DNA from: Ralstonia pickettii | GTDB taxonomy: Bacteria > Pseudomonadota > Gammaproteobacteria > Burkholderiales > Burkholderiaceae | DNA: 64,000 bases | Direction: 5' to 3' | Assembly: GCF_030582395.1 (NCBI RefSeq) | Contig: NZ_CP104381.1 | Coordinates: forward strand, 3,422,480 to 3,486,479 | Shown here: positions 9,649 through 18,805 of the stretch, one piece after another | Layout: each line of letters begins with the position of its first letter | Numbering within the stretch: the stretch's first letter is position 1 | The notes under the pieces: generated by a model | What the model saw: the letters and a program-made list of their open reading frames with translations, nothing else | What the model was told of the DNA's origin: nothing | The model's database searches: none | Made by a program: the position numbers and the translations under genes

Positions 9649-10887
9649 ATGACCAATCGTCTTCGTCGAACTTTCATGCAGTGGACTGGTAGCTTGCCTT
9701 TGTTGGGCGCTCTTCCCAAAACCGTCATGGCCCAGGCGGGCGAGCAACCCGCTGCGTCGGGTGTGCAGCCTGCGGGCAATGCCCACCCTCCCCGCTTCGC
9801 CTATGTCGGTACTTACACGTTCAACGCACCGGGCGGCACTGCCGGCGGCCCGGCCGCTCGCGGTATTTATGTGCTGGCGCCGCGCGGCGATGCGTGGACC
9901 CAGGTGCAGGTGGTCGAAAGTGCCAATCCGTCGTTCCTGGCCGTGCACCCGAACCAGCGGTTCCTGTACGCCATCAATGAATTGGAGGTCTACGAGGGAC
10001 GCCCAAGCGGCAGCGCCGAGTCCTATGCGATCGACCCGCGCGACGGCAAGCTGACGCTGCTCAACCGCCAGCCGCTCTCTTTGTCGGGTACCAACCCTGC
10101 GCACGTGGTGGTGTCGCCGGACGGCAAACACCTGTGCGTGTCGATCTACAGCGGTGGCGCGTACAACCTCCTGCCGATCGGCGAGGACGGCAAGCTCGGC
10201 ACCGTGTCCGGCATCTTCAAGGACACCGGCTCCGGCCCGCGCCCCGAACAGGAGGCGCCGCACGCGCACATGATGCTGTTCGACACCGCCGGCCAGCATG
10301 TGATCGGTACCGACCTTGGCACCGATCGCATCAACGTGTTCGCCATCGAGGGCGGCAAGCTCGCCCCCCGGGATCGCGCACAGCTCAAGCCCGGCAGCGG
10401 CCCGCGCCACCTGGCGCTGCATCCGCAAGGCAAGCTGCTCTACGTCATCAACGAACTCGAGGGCTCGGTTGCATGCCACGGTTACGACCCTGCCACCGGC
10501 CACGTACAGGAAGAGCGCCAACGCATCGCCACCACGCCTGCCGATTACACCGGGCAGAAGAGCGGCGCGGAACTGCTGATGCATCCGTCGGGGCGCTTCC
10601 TCTACGCCAGCAACCGGAAGCTGAAGTCCGATCATCCGCTGGCCGACAGCGTGGCCGCTTTCAGCATTGATGCCTCCGGCAAGCTGGCGCCGCTCCAATA
10701 CTGGAACGACGGTGTGCACTTTCCGCGCGCGATGACGATGGCGCCCGACGGCAGCCACTTCTACGTGCTCAACCAGAAGGGCGACACGATCCTGCGGCTG
10801 CGCGTCGACGGGCAGACCGGCAAGCTGGATCAGCCCACGGTGGTGGCGAAGGTGCCGACGCCGGTGTGTCTGGTGTTTGCGGCATAA
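9649..10887 (+). CDS. Tat-exported lactonase, 7-bladed beta-propeller family
   Basis: This 412-residue protein belongs to the 6-phosphogluconolactonase-like (YbhE/Pgl) beta-propeller lactonase family. Blade motifs are evident: NPSFLAVHPNQRFLYAINE, NPAHVVVSPDGKHLCVS, GPRHLALHPQGKLLYVINE, and the closing VPTPVCLVF. The N-terminus carries a twin-arginine signal (NRLRRTFMQWTG, hydrophobic stretch, AQA), so the enzyme should be exported folded to the periplasm. That is unlike cytoplasmic Pgl and suggests hydrolysis of sugar lactones outside the cytoplasm. It follows the flavin oxidase by 12 bases, and the two are probably co-expressed. Confidence 0.88.
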   Translation: MTNRLRRTFMQWTGSLPLLGALPKTVMAQAGEQPAASGVQPAGNAHPPRFAYVGTYTFNAPGGTAGGPAARGIYVLAPRGDAWTQVQVVESANPSFLAVHPNQRFLYAINELEVYEGRPSGSAESYAIDPRDGKLTLLNRQPLSLSGTNPAHVVVSPDGKHLCVSIYSGGAYNLLPIGEDGKLGTVSGIFKDTGSGPRPEQEAPHAHMMLFDTAGQHVIGTDLGTDRINVFAIEGGKLAPRDRAQLKPGSGPRHLALHPQGKLLYVINELEGSVACHGYDPATGHVQEERQRIATTPADYTGQKSGAELLMHPSGRFLYASNRKLKSDHPLADSVAAFSIDASGKLAPLQYWNDGVHFPRAMTMAPDGSHFYVLNQKGDTILRLRVDGQTGKLDQPTVVAKVPTPVCLVFAA

Positions 10888-10935
10888 GCGCTACCGGCTC
10901 GCGGAAAGAAACCCTGGGCGGTGCAGGGCCGCCCA

Positions 10936-10957
10936 GTTGCAACTCAATTGCAGCAAC
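10936..10957. promoter_or_regulatory. Dyad upstream of zur, possible autoregulatory operator
   Basis: GTTGC and GCAAC are separated by 12 bases and centred about 38 bases before the zur start. The dyad does not match the published GTTATA-N-TATAAC type Zur boxes, so assignment as a Zur site is weak. Its position between the presumed promoter and the start is the only support. Confidence 0.25.
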
Positions 10958-10983
10958 CTGCGCCGCGTGGGACAATCCCGCAC

Positions 10984-11511
10984 ATGAATACCCCGGCGCC
11001 GCGCGACGATTTCGTCGCTTCGCAATCCCATTCGCCTGAAGAGGCTGCCCGCGCGCGTCTGCGCGGCCTGGGCAGCCGTGTGACCGAGCCGCGCGTGCGC
11101 GTGCTGGCCGTGCTGATGCAGGGCGTCGACCCGCTCTCGCACCAGGCTGTATGCGACGCGCTGCCGGACGATTCCGGCATCGATCGCGTGACGGTCTACC
11201 GCGTGCTGGACTGGCTTGTGACAGGAGGCATCGTCCACAAGACGGCGGGGGCGGATCGTGTCTTCCGCTTCAGCCTGGCCGAGCACGATGCCGCGCGCGA
11301 AGCGGCGCACCGCTCGCACAGTCACTTCCACTGCACGCAATGCGGGCGCGACTTCTGCTTGGAGGGTGCCGAGCCGCCGGCCATGCCGAAGGCCGCCCTG
11401 CCCGCCGGCTTCGCAGCCGACCATGCCGAACTCACCATCAAGGGCGCGTGCGCGGATTGCGCGCGTCTGGCGTCTCATCACAAGACAGGAAACGCACCAT
11501 GTCCAAAATGA
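10984..11511 (+). CDS. zur: Fur-family regulator, probably zinc-responsive Zur
   Basis: This 175-residue protein has the Fur-family winged helix (residues about 25-90; SRVTEPRVRVLAVL, IDRVTVYRVLDWL) and a C-terminal dimerisation domain with two Cys pairs for structural zinc: CTQCGRDFC and CADC. The His-rich SHSHFHC segment supplies further ligands. The zinc specificity is inferred from context: the gene overlaps by 13 bases with a COG0523 GTPase, a classic Zur-regulated family. An imperfect dyad GTTGC-N12-GCAAC lies at 10936-10957, just upstream, and could be an operator. It could also be another Fur paralogue; Zur is favoured. Confidence 0.8.
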   Translation: MNTPAPRDDFVASQSHSPEEAARARLRGLGSRVTEPRVRVLAVLMQGVDPLSHQAVCDALPDDSGIDRVTVYRVLDWLVTGGIVHKTAGADRVFRFSLAEHDAAREAAHRSHSHFHCTQCGRDFCLEGAEPPAMPKAALPAGFAADHAELTIKGACADCARLASHHKTGNAPCPK

Positions 11512-12575
11512 TCCCGGTCACCATCCTGACGGGCTTCCTCGGCAGCGGTAAGACCACGCTGCTCAAGCGCATCCTGACCGAACAGCACGGTATGAAGATC
11601 GCCGTGATCGAAAACGAGTTCGGCGAAGAGAACATCGACAATGACATCCTCGTGCAGGACGGCAACGAGCAGATCGTGCAGATGAGCAACGGATGCATCT
11701 GCTGCACCATCCGCGGCGATCTGGTGAAGGGCTTGTCCGACCTGCTGACGCGCCGCGACAACGGCCAGATCCAGTTCGATCGCGTGGTCATCGAGACCAC
11801 CGGTGTGGCCAACCCGGGCCCGGTCGCACAGACCTTCTTCATGGACGACGAGATCGCCAGCCGCTACCTGCTGGATGCCGTCATCACGCTGGTCGACGCC
11901 AAGCACGGCAACATGCAGCTCGACAAGCAGGAAGAGGCGCAGCGCCAGGTGGGCTTTGCAGACGCCATCTTCATCACCAAAAGCGATCTGGTGTCCGCCG
12001 CCGATGTGGATGCGCTGCGCCACCGCCTGCTGCACATGAACCCGCGCGCGCCGATCCGCACCGCCAACTTTGGCGATACGCCGATCGACACCATTTTCGA
12101 CCTGCGCGGCTTCAACCTGAATGCCAAGCTGGAGATCGACCCCGATTTCCTGCGTGAAGACGACCATGACCACAACCACGATCATGATCACGACCACGCC
12201 TGCTCGGCCGATTGCGATCATGACCACGACCACGGTCACGCGCCCGGCCATCAGCACCATCACGGCCACGCGCACCATACCGACCGCATCGCCTCGTTCG
12301 TCTTCCGCAGCGAACTGCCGTTCAACTACACCAAGCTAGAGGAGTTTCTCTCCGGCGTGCTGAACATCTACGGCGAGAAGCTGCTGCGCTACAAGGGCGT
12401 GCTCTACATGGAAGGCGTCGACCGCAAGGTCGTGTTCCAGGGCGTGCACCAGCTCATGGGCAGCGACGTGGGTGGCAAATGGGACGGAGAGACCCCTTCC
12501 AACCGGATGGTATTCATCGGGGTCGACCTGCCGCGCGAAACGATTCTGAAAGGATTGGAGAACTGCCTGGCCTGA
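11499..12575 (+). CDS. COG0523 (CobW/ZNG1-like) zinc GTPase with His-rich insert
   Basis: A 358-residue G3E-family GTPase: Walker A GFLGSGKTTL, switch region with the metal motif GCICC, the downstream ETTG, and the CobW C-terminal domain (residues about 275-355). Between them, residues about 222-265 form a His/Asp-rich linker with repeated DHDHDH runs and two Cys, a likely zinc-binding element. Family members act as metallochaperones that deliver zinc to client enzymes when zinc is scarce. ATG 11499 follows AGGA and lies inside the 3' end of zur, so expression is coupled to the regulator. A cobalamin role is unlikely since no cob genes are nearby. Confidence 0.9.
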   Translation: MSKMIPVTILTGFLGSGKTTLLKRILTEQHGMKIAVIENEFGEENIDNDILVQDGNEQIVQMSNGCICCTIRGDLVKGLSDLLTRRDNGQIQFDRVVIETTGVANPGPVAQTFFMDDEIASRYLLDAVITLVDAKHGNMQLDKQEEAQRQVGFADAIFITKSDLVSAADVDALRHRLLHMNPRAPIRTANFGDTPIDTIFDLRGFNLNAKLEIDPDFLREDDHDHNHDHDHDHACSADCDHDHDHGHAPGHQHHHGHAHHTDRIASFVFRSELPFNYTKLEEFLSGVLNIYGEKLLRYKGVLYMEGVDRKVVFQGVHQLMGSDVGGKWDGETPSNRMVFIGVDLPRETILKGLENCLA

Positions 12576-12744
12576 TTCGGCCGCTTTCCCCCTCCTTTTG
12601 GGTGGCCCCGCCGCGCGCTTTCAGGCAGAATCCGGGCCGGATTTTGTGTCCGTGTTTCTCCGATAGTTCGGTTAATATCGTTCAGCTACAATAGGTCGAT
12701 TTAGAAGCACGTCGTCCGAAGCACGTCCGATAGGAGAGCAGGCG

Positions 12745-13416
12745 ATGGTGACTAAGACCAAGGAAGGACGCGGCGCCAACGTTGGAGCCGGGCAGTCCGG
12801 AACGGAGTCGGCAGCAGCCCAGGCTGCGCCAGCCACCCGAAAAAAAGCGGCAGGGGGCGCCGCTGCGGGAGAGGCAAAAGGAGGCGCGCGGGGCGGCAAG
12901 TCCGCCGCCAGCCAGAATGAGTCCGACGCATCCCCGCGCAAGGACGACGCGATAGCCGACACGGCGCGCGATTTACCAGGATCATCTGCAGCAACCATGA
13001 GCAGCAAGAAACTACTCACCGAAGCCGAAATCCTGAAGATGAGCGACAAGGATTACATGAACGAGGCGCAGCTCGCCTTCTTCAAGGACCGGCTTGTAAA
13101 AATGCGCGATGAAATTCTCGCGAACGCCAACCAGACCACCGAGCACCTGCGCGAGACTGTGATCGTGCCGGACCCGGCAGACCGTGCCACCATCGAAGAG
13201 GAGCACGCGCTGGAACTGCGTACGCGCGATCGCGAGCGCAAGCTGCTCAAGAAGGTCGAACAGTCGATCGCCCGCATCGATGCCAACGACTACGGCTACT
13301 GCGACGAGACCGGCGAGCCGATCGGCATTCCGCGCTTGCTCGCTCGCCCGACGGCCACACTGACGCTCGAGGCGCAGGAGCGCCGCGAAAAGCGCCAGAA
13401 GCTGATGGGTGACTGA
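12745..13416 (+). CDS. dksA: RNA polymerase-binding factor DksA, zinc-ligand-poor form with N-terminal extension
   Basis: DksA works with ppGpp in the secondary channel of RNA polymerase during the stringent response. The DksA core starts at Met85 (MSSKKLLTEAEILKM). The coiled coil with its acidic tip follows, and the globular end is YGYCDETGEPIGIPRL. Of the four zinc-finger Cys of E. coli DksA only the first remains: the series reads Cys, Thr, Thr, Ala. Residues 1-84 are a low-complexity Ala/Gly/Lys/Ser extension. The upstream start 12745 is preferred because AGGAG sits eight bases before it, whereas ATG 12997 has no comparable site. A TACAAT at 12687-12692 may be the -10 element, with a poor -35. 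Confidence 0.93.
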   Translation: MVTKTKEGRGANVGAGQSGTESAAAQAAPATRKKAAGGAAAGEAKGGARGGKSAASQNESDASPRKDDAIADTARDLPGSSAATMSSKKLLTEAEILKMSDKDYMNEAQLAFFKDRLVKMRDEILANANQTTEHLRETVIVPDPADRATIEEEHALELRTRDRERKLLKKVEQSIARIDANDYGYCDETGEPIGIPRLLARPTATLTLEAQERREKRQKLMGD

Positions 13417-13456
13417 CGCACGCGTCGCATTTGTCTGACGCATTCATTTGATTTGG

Positions 13457-13485
13457 CAGCCCGGTAACTCACCGGGCTGTTTGCT
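13457..13485 (+). terminator. Intrinsic terminator after dksA
   Basis: A nine-base-pair stem (CAGCCCGGT / ACCGGGCTG, five-base loop) is followed by the T-rich TTTGCTTTG. It separates dksA from the second COG0523 gene. Confidence 0.75.
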
Positions 13486-13515
13486 TTGTTTGGCCACGAC
13501 CCGAGGCCGCTGATC

Positions 13516-14823
13516 ATGTCCCGTCCGCTTCCCGTTACCGTGCTGTCCGGCTTTCTGGGCGCCGGCAAGACCACGCTGCTCAACCACGTGCTCGCCAACC
13601 GCGAGGGCAAGCGCGTGGCCGTGATCGTCAATGACCTGTCGGACGTCAACATCGACGCGCAGCTCGTGGGCGATGGCACGGCCACCAGTGCGCAGCTTTC
13701 GCGCACCGACGAACGCATGGTGGAGCTGTCCAACGGCTGCATCTGCTGCACGCTGCGCGAAGACCTGCTCGACGAGATCGCGCGCCTGGCCCGCGAGGAC
13801 CGCTTCGACTACCTGCTGATCGAATCGACCGGCGTGGCCGAGCCGCTGCCGATTGCCGAGACCTTCACGTTTGAGGACGGGCAAGGCGACGTGCTTTCCG
13901 ACCTCGCGCGCCTCGACACCATGGTCACCGTGGTTGATGCGCAGCACTTCCTGGCCGACTACGACGCTGCGGATTTTTTGTCCGATCGCGGCCAGGCGCG
14001 TGATGAAGATGACGATCGTACCGTCGTCGACTTGCTCATCGAACAGGTGGAGTTTTGCGACGTGATCGTGCTCAACAAGATCGATCTCGTGAGCGACGCC
14101 GAGCGCGAACGCCTCGCCGGCATCCTGCATTCATTGAACCCGAGGGCGCGCATCGTGCCGGCATCGTTCGGCAAGGTGCCGCTGGACGAAATTCTCAATA
14201 CGCATCGCTTTGATTTCGATGCCGCGTCTGCAGCCCCGGCTTGGCTGGCCGAGCTGCGCGGCGAACACGTTCCCGAGACCGAAGCGCTCGGCATTCGAAG
14301 CTTTGTCTATCGCCGCCGCGTGGCATTCCACCCGCAGCGCCTGTGGGATCTGATGCACACCGAATGGCTGCGCGAACACGGCCGCGTGCTGCGCTCGAAA
14401 GGCTATTTCTGGCTGGCCTCGCGCATGGACACGGCGGGCAGCTGGGGCCAGGCCGGCGGCGTGATGCGCCATGGCGGCGCCGGCGCATGGTGGGCTGCGG
14501 TGGATGAAGCCGAGTGGCCTGACGAGGAAGAAGCCCGCGCAGACATCCAGGACAAGATGCACGACAACGGTGCGCCCGCGCAGTGGGGCGACCGCCGCCA
14601 GGAACTGGTCTTCATTGGCACGGACCTGGATGAAGCCGCGCTCATCGCGCAGCTCGACACCTGTCTGCTGACTGAGGCGGAGATGGCTGCCGGGCCCGAA
14701 GTTTGGGCTGCGCTGCCCGATCCGTTCCCCGCGTGGGCCTACGACGACCATGACGATGAGGACGGCGACGACGACCCCGACCACCAACACGGTGACGACT
14801 GCGACTGCGGGCACCATCACTGA
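13516..14823 (+). CDS. Second COG0523 (CobW/ZNG1-like) zinc GTPase with acidic-His tail
   Basis: A 435-residue G3E GTPase with Walker [14 protein letters not shown], metal motif [13 protein letters not shown], and a CobW C-terminal domain (residues about 260-400, including [10 protein letters not shown]). It ends in a metal-binding tail rich in Asp, His and Cys ([11 protein letters not shown]... finishing CDCGHHH). It resembles the YeiR/ZigA type with the long insert after the nucleotide domain. ATG 13516 is used; the frame extends to 13486 but that part lies next to the dksA terminator. Together with the first GTPase it brackets dksA. Likely a zinc chaperone under low-zinc control; no clear operator was found. 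Confidence 0.88.
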   Translation: MSRPLPVTVLSGFLGAGKTTLLNHVLANREGKRVAVIVNDLSDVNIDAQLVGDGTATSAQLSRTDERMVELSNGCICCTLREDLLDEIARLAREDRFDYLLIESTGVAEPLPIAETFTFEDGQGDVLSDLARLDTMVTVVDAQHFLADYDAADFLSDRGQARDEDDDRTVVDLLIEQVEFCDVIVLNKIDLVSDAERERLAGILHSLNPRARIVPASFGKVPLDEILNTHRFDFDAASAAPAWLAELRGEHVPETEALGIRSFVYRRRVAFHPQRLWDLMHTEWLREHGRVLRSKGYFWLASRMDTAGSWGQAGGVMRHGGAGAWWAAVDEAEWPDEEEARADIQDKMHDNGAPAQWGDRRQELVFIGTDLDEAALIAQLDTCLLTEAEMAAGPEVWAALPDPFPAWAYDDHDDEDGDDDPDHQHGDDCDCGHHH

Positions 14824-14924
14824 GCACGCAGACCCCCTGCTTCATTGGCGTTGACACCGGCGTCTTCCGGTCCTGACAATCCCCCGAACGTTTTGCTTTC
14901 GTCACGAACCATCGGGGAGTCGTC

Positions 14925-16526
14925 ATGCCGGTCCTGCGTCTGCTGCGCGCTGCGAACCTTGTCGCCGCGCTGTCTTTTGCCACGGCGCTTGCGGCGCTCA
15001 CACCGGGTGCTGCGCATGCCCAGCCGGCTTCCACGCTGGTGGTCGGCCTGTCGAGCGATGTCACTTCGCTCGATCCGCACTTCCATAACGTCACGCCCAA
15101 TTCGAACGTGGCCGAGCATATGTTCGAGGCGCTGATCGCCAAGGACGAGAAGATGCGCCTCAAGCCCGGCCTCGCCACGTCGTGGAAGGCGCTGAGCGAT
15201 ACGGTGTGGGAAATCAAGCTGCGTCCCGGCGTGCATTTCCATGACGGCAGCGAGTTCACCTCGGCCGACGTCGTCTATTCGCTGGCGCGCCCAGCCACCA
15301 TCAAGAACAGCCCCTCGCCCTTCACGATCTACACGCGGGGTTTCAAGGACGTGACGGCTGTCGACAAGCTGACCGTGCGCATCACCACCAACGGCCCCTA
15401 TCCGCTGGTGCCGAACGACTTGTCGACCATCTACATGGTGTCGAAAAAGGCCGTCGAAAAAGCCGGCGCGGACGATTTCAACAATGGCCGCGCCATGATC
15501 GGGACCGGGCCGTACAAGTTCGTGTCGTTTACGCGCGGCGATCGGCTGGAGCTAGCGCGCTTCGATGGCTACTGGGGTAAAAAGCCGCAATGGCAGCACG
15601 TGACGCTGCGCATTCTGACGGCAGACGCACCGCGCGTGGCAGCGCTGTTGGCGAGCGATGTGCAGGTCATCGAGAACGTGCCAAGCTCGGACATCAAGAA
15701 GCTGTCGGCCGACCCGGCTGTGTCGGTATTCAAGATGCCGGTGTTCCGGATGATGTATCTGCATATGGATTCGAACCGCGATATATCGCCGTTCGTGACC
15801 GACAAGGCGGGCAAGCCGCTGCCGAAGAATCCGCTCAAGGATGCACGCGTACGCGAGGCGATCTCGCTGGCAATTTCACGCCAGGCCATCGTCGATCGCG
15901 TGATGGAAGGCGCGGCCGAGCCGACGGGCCAGCTCGTCAACAGCGCGCTGTTCGGCCACGTGCCGGGCCTGAAGGCACCGTCGGCGGACCCCGCCGCAGC
16001 GAAAAAGCTGCTCGCCCAGGCTGGCTACCCCGACGGTTTTGCCATCACGCTGCATGCCACCAACAATCGCTATCCGAACGATGACCGCGTCGCCCAGGTG
16101 ATTGCGTCAATGCTTTCGCGGGTGGGCATCGTGACCAAGGTGGAGACGTTGCCGTCGGCGTCGTTTTTCACGCGGGCGAACAAGCTGGATTTCTCGTTTT
16201 TGCAGGCGGGTTGGGGTGCCGATACGGGGGAAGCCAGTTCCAGCCTGAAAGCGCTGCTGGCCACGTACGACCCGGCGCGCGGCTGGGGGGCATCCAATCG
16301 CGGGCGTTATTCGAACCCCGCACTCGACGCCAAGCTGGCTGAAGCGCTGCAGACGCTGGACGACAGCAAGCGCGAAAAGCTGCTGCAGGAGGCCACGGAA
16401 ATCGGTATGCGCGATTACGGCGTGATTCCGCTCTACTTCAACATCAACGTATGGGCAGCGCGCAAGGGCTACGCGGTGGTGCCGCGTCTGGACGAGCGCA
16501 CATATGCATTCGATGTGACGCGCTGA
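14925..16526 (+). CDS. ABC transporter substrate-binding protein, peptide/nickel family (SBP family 5)
   Basis: This 533-residue periplasmic binding protein has a signal peptide (cut near AHAQPAS) and the family-5 signature (MRLKPGLATSWKALSDTVWE). It also carries the typical FHDGSEFTSADVVYSL and the C-terminal YGVIPLYFNINVWAA. Ligands of this family are peptides, nickel chelates or opines; which applies here cannot be read off. No permease or ATPase genes adjoin it, so it is an orphan that must work with a transporter encoded elsewhere. The start follows GGGGAG. It is flanked by terminator-like structures, so it is probably monocistronic. Confidence 0.9.
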   Translation: MPVLRLLRAANLVAALSFATALAALTPGAAHAQPASTLVVGLSSDVTSLDPHFHNVTPNSNVAEHMFEALIAKDEKMRLKPGLATSWKALSDTVWEIKLRPGVHFHDGSEFTSADVVYSLARPATIKNSPSPFTIYTRGFKDVTAVDKLTVRITTNGPYPLVPNDLSTIYMVSKKAVEKAGADDFNNGRAMIGTGPYKFVSFTRGDRLELARFDGYWGKKPQWQHVTLRILTADAPRVAALLASDVQVIENVPSSDIKKLSADPAVSVFKMPVFRMMYLHMDSNRDISPFVTDKAGKPLPKNPLKDARVREAISLAISRQAIVDRVMEGAAEPTGQLVNSALFGHVPGLKAPSADPAAAKKLLAQAGYPDGFAITLHATNNRYPNDDRVAQVIASMLSRVGIVTKVETLPSASFFTRANKLDFSFLQAGWGADTGEASSSLKALLATYDPARGWGASNRGRYSNPALDAKLAEALQTLDDSKREKLLQEATEIGMRDYGVIPLYFNINVWAARKGYAVVPRLDERTYAFDVTR

Positions 16527-16551
16527 ACGGGTGTGAAACGCCGTTAGAAGC

Positions 16552-16591
16552 GATTTCCGGCGCACAAAAACTGTGCGTTATGACGGAAATC
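16552..16591. terminator. Long bipartite stem-loop between the binding-protein gene and hslV
   Basis: GATTTCCG (16552-16559) pairs with CGGAAATC (16584-16591), and an inner CGCAC/GTGCG stem closes a short A-rich loop. There is no T-run, so it may be a Rho-independent-like 3' end, an mRNA-stabilising hairpin, or a dyad for a regulator. Confidence 0.4.
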
Positions 16592-16594
16592 AGG

Positions 16595-16630
16595 CTTGAA
16601 ATCCTCAGGGCTGGCGTCAAGTATGAAGTT
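16595..16630 (+). promoter_or_regulatory. Possible sigma-32 (heat-shock) promoter of hslVU
   Basis: CTTGAAA at 16595-16601 matches the sigma-32 -35 consensus exactly. A convincing CCCAT-type -10 is not visible at the expected distance. hslVU operons are commonly heat-shock controlled, so the -35 match is suggestive only. Confidence 0.35.
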
Positions 16631-16683
16631 CTTTGGCCGGCCCGCTGGGGGCCGCGCCAAGCCGGACCCCTAGGAACAAGCGC

Positions 16684-17220
16684 ATGGAACAGTATCACGG
16701 CACCACCATCGTCAGCGTGCGGCGCGGCAACCAAGTCGCGCTCGGCGGCGACGGCCAGGTCACGCTGGGCAATATCGTCATGAAGGGCTCGGCCCGCAAG
16801 GTGCGCGCCATCTACGACGGCAAGGTACTGGTGGGCTTTGCCGGCGCGACCGCCGACGCCTTCTCCCTGCTCGACCGCTTTGAGGCCAAGCTGCAGAAGC
16901 ACCAGGGCAACCTGCTGCGCTCGGCCGTCGATCTCGCCAAGGACTGGCGCACCGATCGCGCCCTGCGCCACCTTGAAGCGATGCTGATCGTCGCAGACCG
17001 CGAAGCCACGCTCATCATCACCGGCAACGGCGACGTGCTGGACCCGGAAGGCGGCATTGCTGCCATTGGCTCGGGCGGCTCGTATGCCCAATCGGCAGCC
17101 AAGGCGCTGATGGAGAACACCGACCTCGCACCGCGCGATGTGGTGGAAAAATCGCTGCGGATTGCCGGCGAACTCTGCATCTATACCAACACCAATTTCG
17201 TGATCGAGACGCTCGAATAA
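16684..17220 (+). CDS. hslV: ATP-dependent protease peptidase subunit HslV (ClpQ)
   Basis: HslV is the threonine protease of the HslUV complex in the cytoplasm, degrading damaged and regulatory proteins unfolded by HslU. The 178-residue sequence has the N-terminal threonine motif TTIVSVRRG preceded by a six-residue leader MEQYHG, which must be removed to expose the catalytic Thr. The longer leader is normal for betaproteobacteria; E. coli has only Met. Other marks are [19 protein letters not shown] and [10 protein letters not shown]. hslU follows after 26 bases in the same operon. ATG 16684 is preferred over the in-frame start at 16633, as it matches family N-termini. Confidence 0.97.
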   Translation: MEQYHGTTIVSVRRGNQVALGGDGQVTLGNIVMKGSARKVRAIYDGKVLVGFAGATADAFSLLDRFEAKLQKHQGNLLRSAVDLAKDWRTDRALRHLEAMLIVADREATLIITGNGDVLDPEGGIAAIGSGGSYAQSAAKALMENTDLAPRDVVEKSLRIAGELCIYTNTNFVIETLE

Positions 17221-17246
17221 CGAGCGCCTTCATCGACAGGATTCCC

Positions 17247-18578
17247 ATGTCTGAAACCATGACGCCGTCGGAAATCGTCTCCGAACTCGACAAGCACATC
17301 ATCGGCCAGCACAAGGCCAAGAAGGCCGTGGCCGTGGCGCTGCGCAACCGCTGGCGCCGCCAGCAGGTGGGAGACCCGCTACGCCAGGAAATCACGCCCA
17401 AGAACATTCTGATGATCGGGCCGACCGGCGTGGGCAAGACCGAGATCGCGCGCCGCCTGGCCAAGCTGGCTGACGCACCGTTCATCAAGATCGAGGCGAC
17501 GAAGTTCACTGAAGTCGGCTACGTCGGCCGTGACGTCGACACCATCGTGCGCGATCTGGCCGAGATGGCCGTCAAGCAAACGCGCGAATCCGAGATGAAG
17601 AAGGTGCGCGCCAAGGCCGAAGATGCGGCCGAAGATCGCATTCTCGACGTGCTGATCCCGCCGCCGCGCGACATCGGCTTTGCGCAGCCGGAAGAGAAGG
17701 ATTCGACCGCGCGCCAGACCTTCCGCAAGAAGCTGCGCGAAGGCCAGCTTGACGACAAGGAAATCGAACTGGAAGTGTCGGCCGGCGTGCCGAGCATGGA
17801 CATCATGGGGCCGCCGGGCATGGAAGACATGACCGATCAGATCCGCTCGATGTTCGCGGGCCTGGGCCAAGGCAAGAAGAACCGTCGCAAGATGAAGGTG
17901 AGCGAAGCCTTCAAGCTGCTGATCGACGAAGAGGCGGCGAAGCTCGTGAACGAAGACGAGTTGAAGCAGAAAGCGGTGGCCAACGTCGAGCAGAATGGCA
18001 TCGTGTTCCTGGACGAGATCGACAAAATTGCCAGCCGCAGCGAATACGGCGGCGGCGAGGTGTCGCGTCAGGGCGTGCAGCGTGACTTGCTGCCGCTGGT
18101 GGAAGGCACGACCGTCAATACGAAGTACGGGATGATCAAGACCGACCACATCCTGTTCATCGCGTCGGGTGCGTTCCATCTGTCCAAGCCGAGCGATCTG
18201 ATTCCGGAGTTGCAGGGCCGATTCCCGATCCGGGTGGAACTGGATTCGCTGTCGGTGGACGATTTTCGCGCGATTCTCACGCAGACCGATGCGAGCCTTA
18301 CCAAGCAATATCAGGCGCTGCTGAAGACCGAAGGTGTTGATCTTGTGTTTGCGGAAGACGGCATCCGCCGCCTCGCCGAGATCGCATGCTCGGTCAACGA
18401 GAAAGTCGAGAACATCGGCGCACGCCGCCTGTACACCGTGATGGAGCGGCTGCTGGAAGACTTGTCGTTCCACGCGCACAAATCGTCAGGCGAGACGGTG
18501 ACCATCGACGCCGCATACGTCGACGAGCGCTTGAACGAACTGTCGGGCAACGAAGATCTGTCGCGCTACGTGCTCTAA
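17247..18578 (+). CDS. hslU: HslU AAA+ unfoldase subunit (ClpY)
   Basis: HslU recognises and unfolds substrates and feeds them into HslV. The 443-residue protein shows the N-terminal [12 protein letters not shown], Walker [16 protein letters not shown], and the pore motif region GYVGRD. The inserted I-domain spans residues about 110-240 (with the typical [12 protein letters not shown]). Walker B is [12 protein letters not shown], sensor I lies in [11 protein letters not shown], and the C-terminus reads LSRYVL, the tail that docks into HslV. It ends shortly before a strong terminator. Confidence 0.98.
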   Translation: MSETMTPSEIVSELDKHIIGQHKAKKAVAVALRNRWRRQQVGDPLRQEITPKNILMIGPTGVGKTEIARRLAKLADAPFIKIEATKFTEVGYVGRDVDTIVRDLAEMAVKQTRESEMKKVRAKAEDAAEDRILDVLIPPPRDIGFAQPEEKDSTARQTFRKKLREGQLDDKEIELEVSAGVPSMDIMGPPGMEDMTDQIRSMFAGLGQGKKNRRKMKVSEAFKLLIDEEAAKLVNEDELKQKAVANVEQNGIVFLDEIDKIASRSEYGGGEVSRQGVQRDLLPLVEGTTVNTKYGMIKTDHILFIASGAFHLSKPSDLIPELQGRFPIRVELDSLSVDDFRAILTQTDASLTKQYQALLKTEGVDLVFAEDGIRRLAEIACSVNEKVENIGARRLYTVMERLLEDLSFHAHKSSGETVTIDAAYVDERLNELSGNEDLSRYVL

Positions 18579-18609
18579 GCGTGTAAGCAACGCATTCCAT
18601 ATGCACTTC

Positions 18610-18640
18610 GGGCCGCATCGGAGACGATGCGGCCCGTTTT
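18610..18640 (+). terminator. Intrinsic terminator after hslVU
   Basis: An 11-base-pair stem (GGGCCGCATCG / CGATGCGGCCC) with a GAGA loop is followed by GTTTTGTTT. It closes the hslVU operon. Confidence 0.85.
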
Positions 18641-18805
18641 GTTTGGATGTCTGCAAACGCAAGCCCAACAAGGGTTTGCTCGGGATCACCCAGGGTCGGG
18701 CCCGTTTTCTGCTGAAGCGAATGGTGCCGCACAGACAATGCGCGCCGCGCACCTGAGGTGCGTGATTCCAACTACGACATCCGACTACGACAAGGAGAGA
18801 AGCGT

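Noticed and set aside
16684..16701. The six-residue leader before the HslV catalytic Thr as an anomaly
   Set aside because: Betaproteobacterial HslV proteins commonly carry such a short propeptide that is removed.
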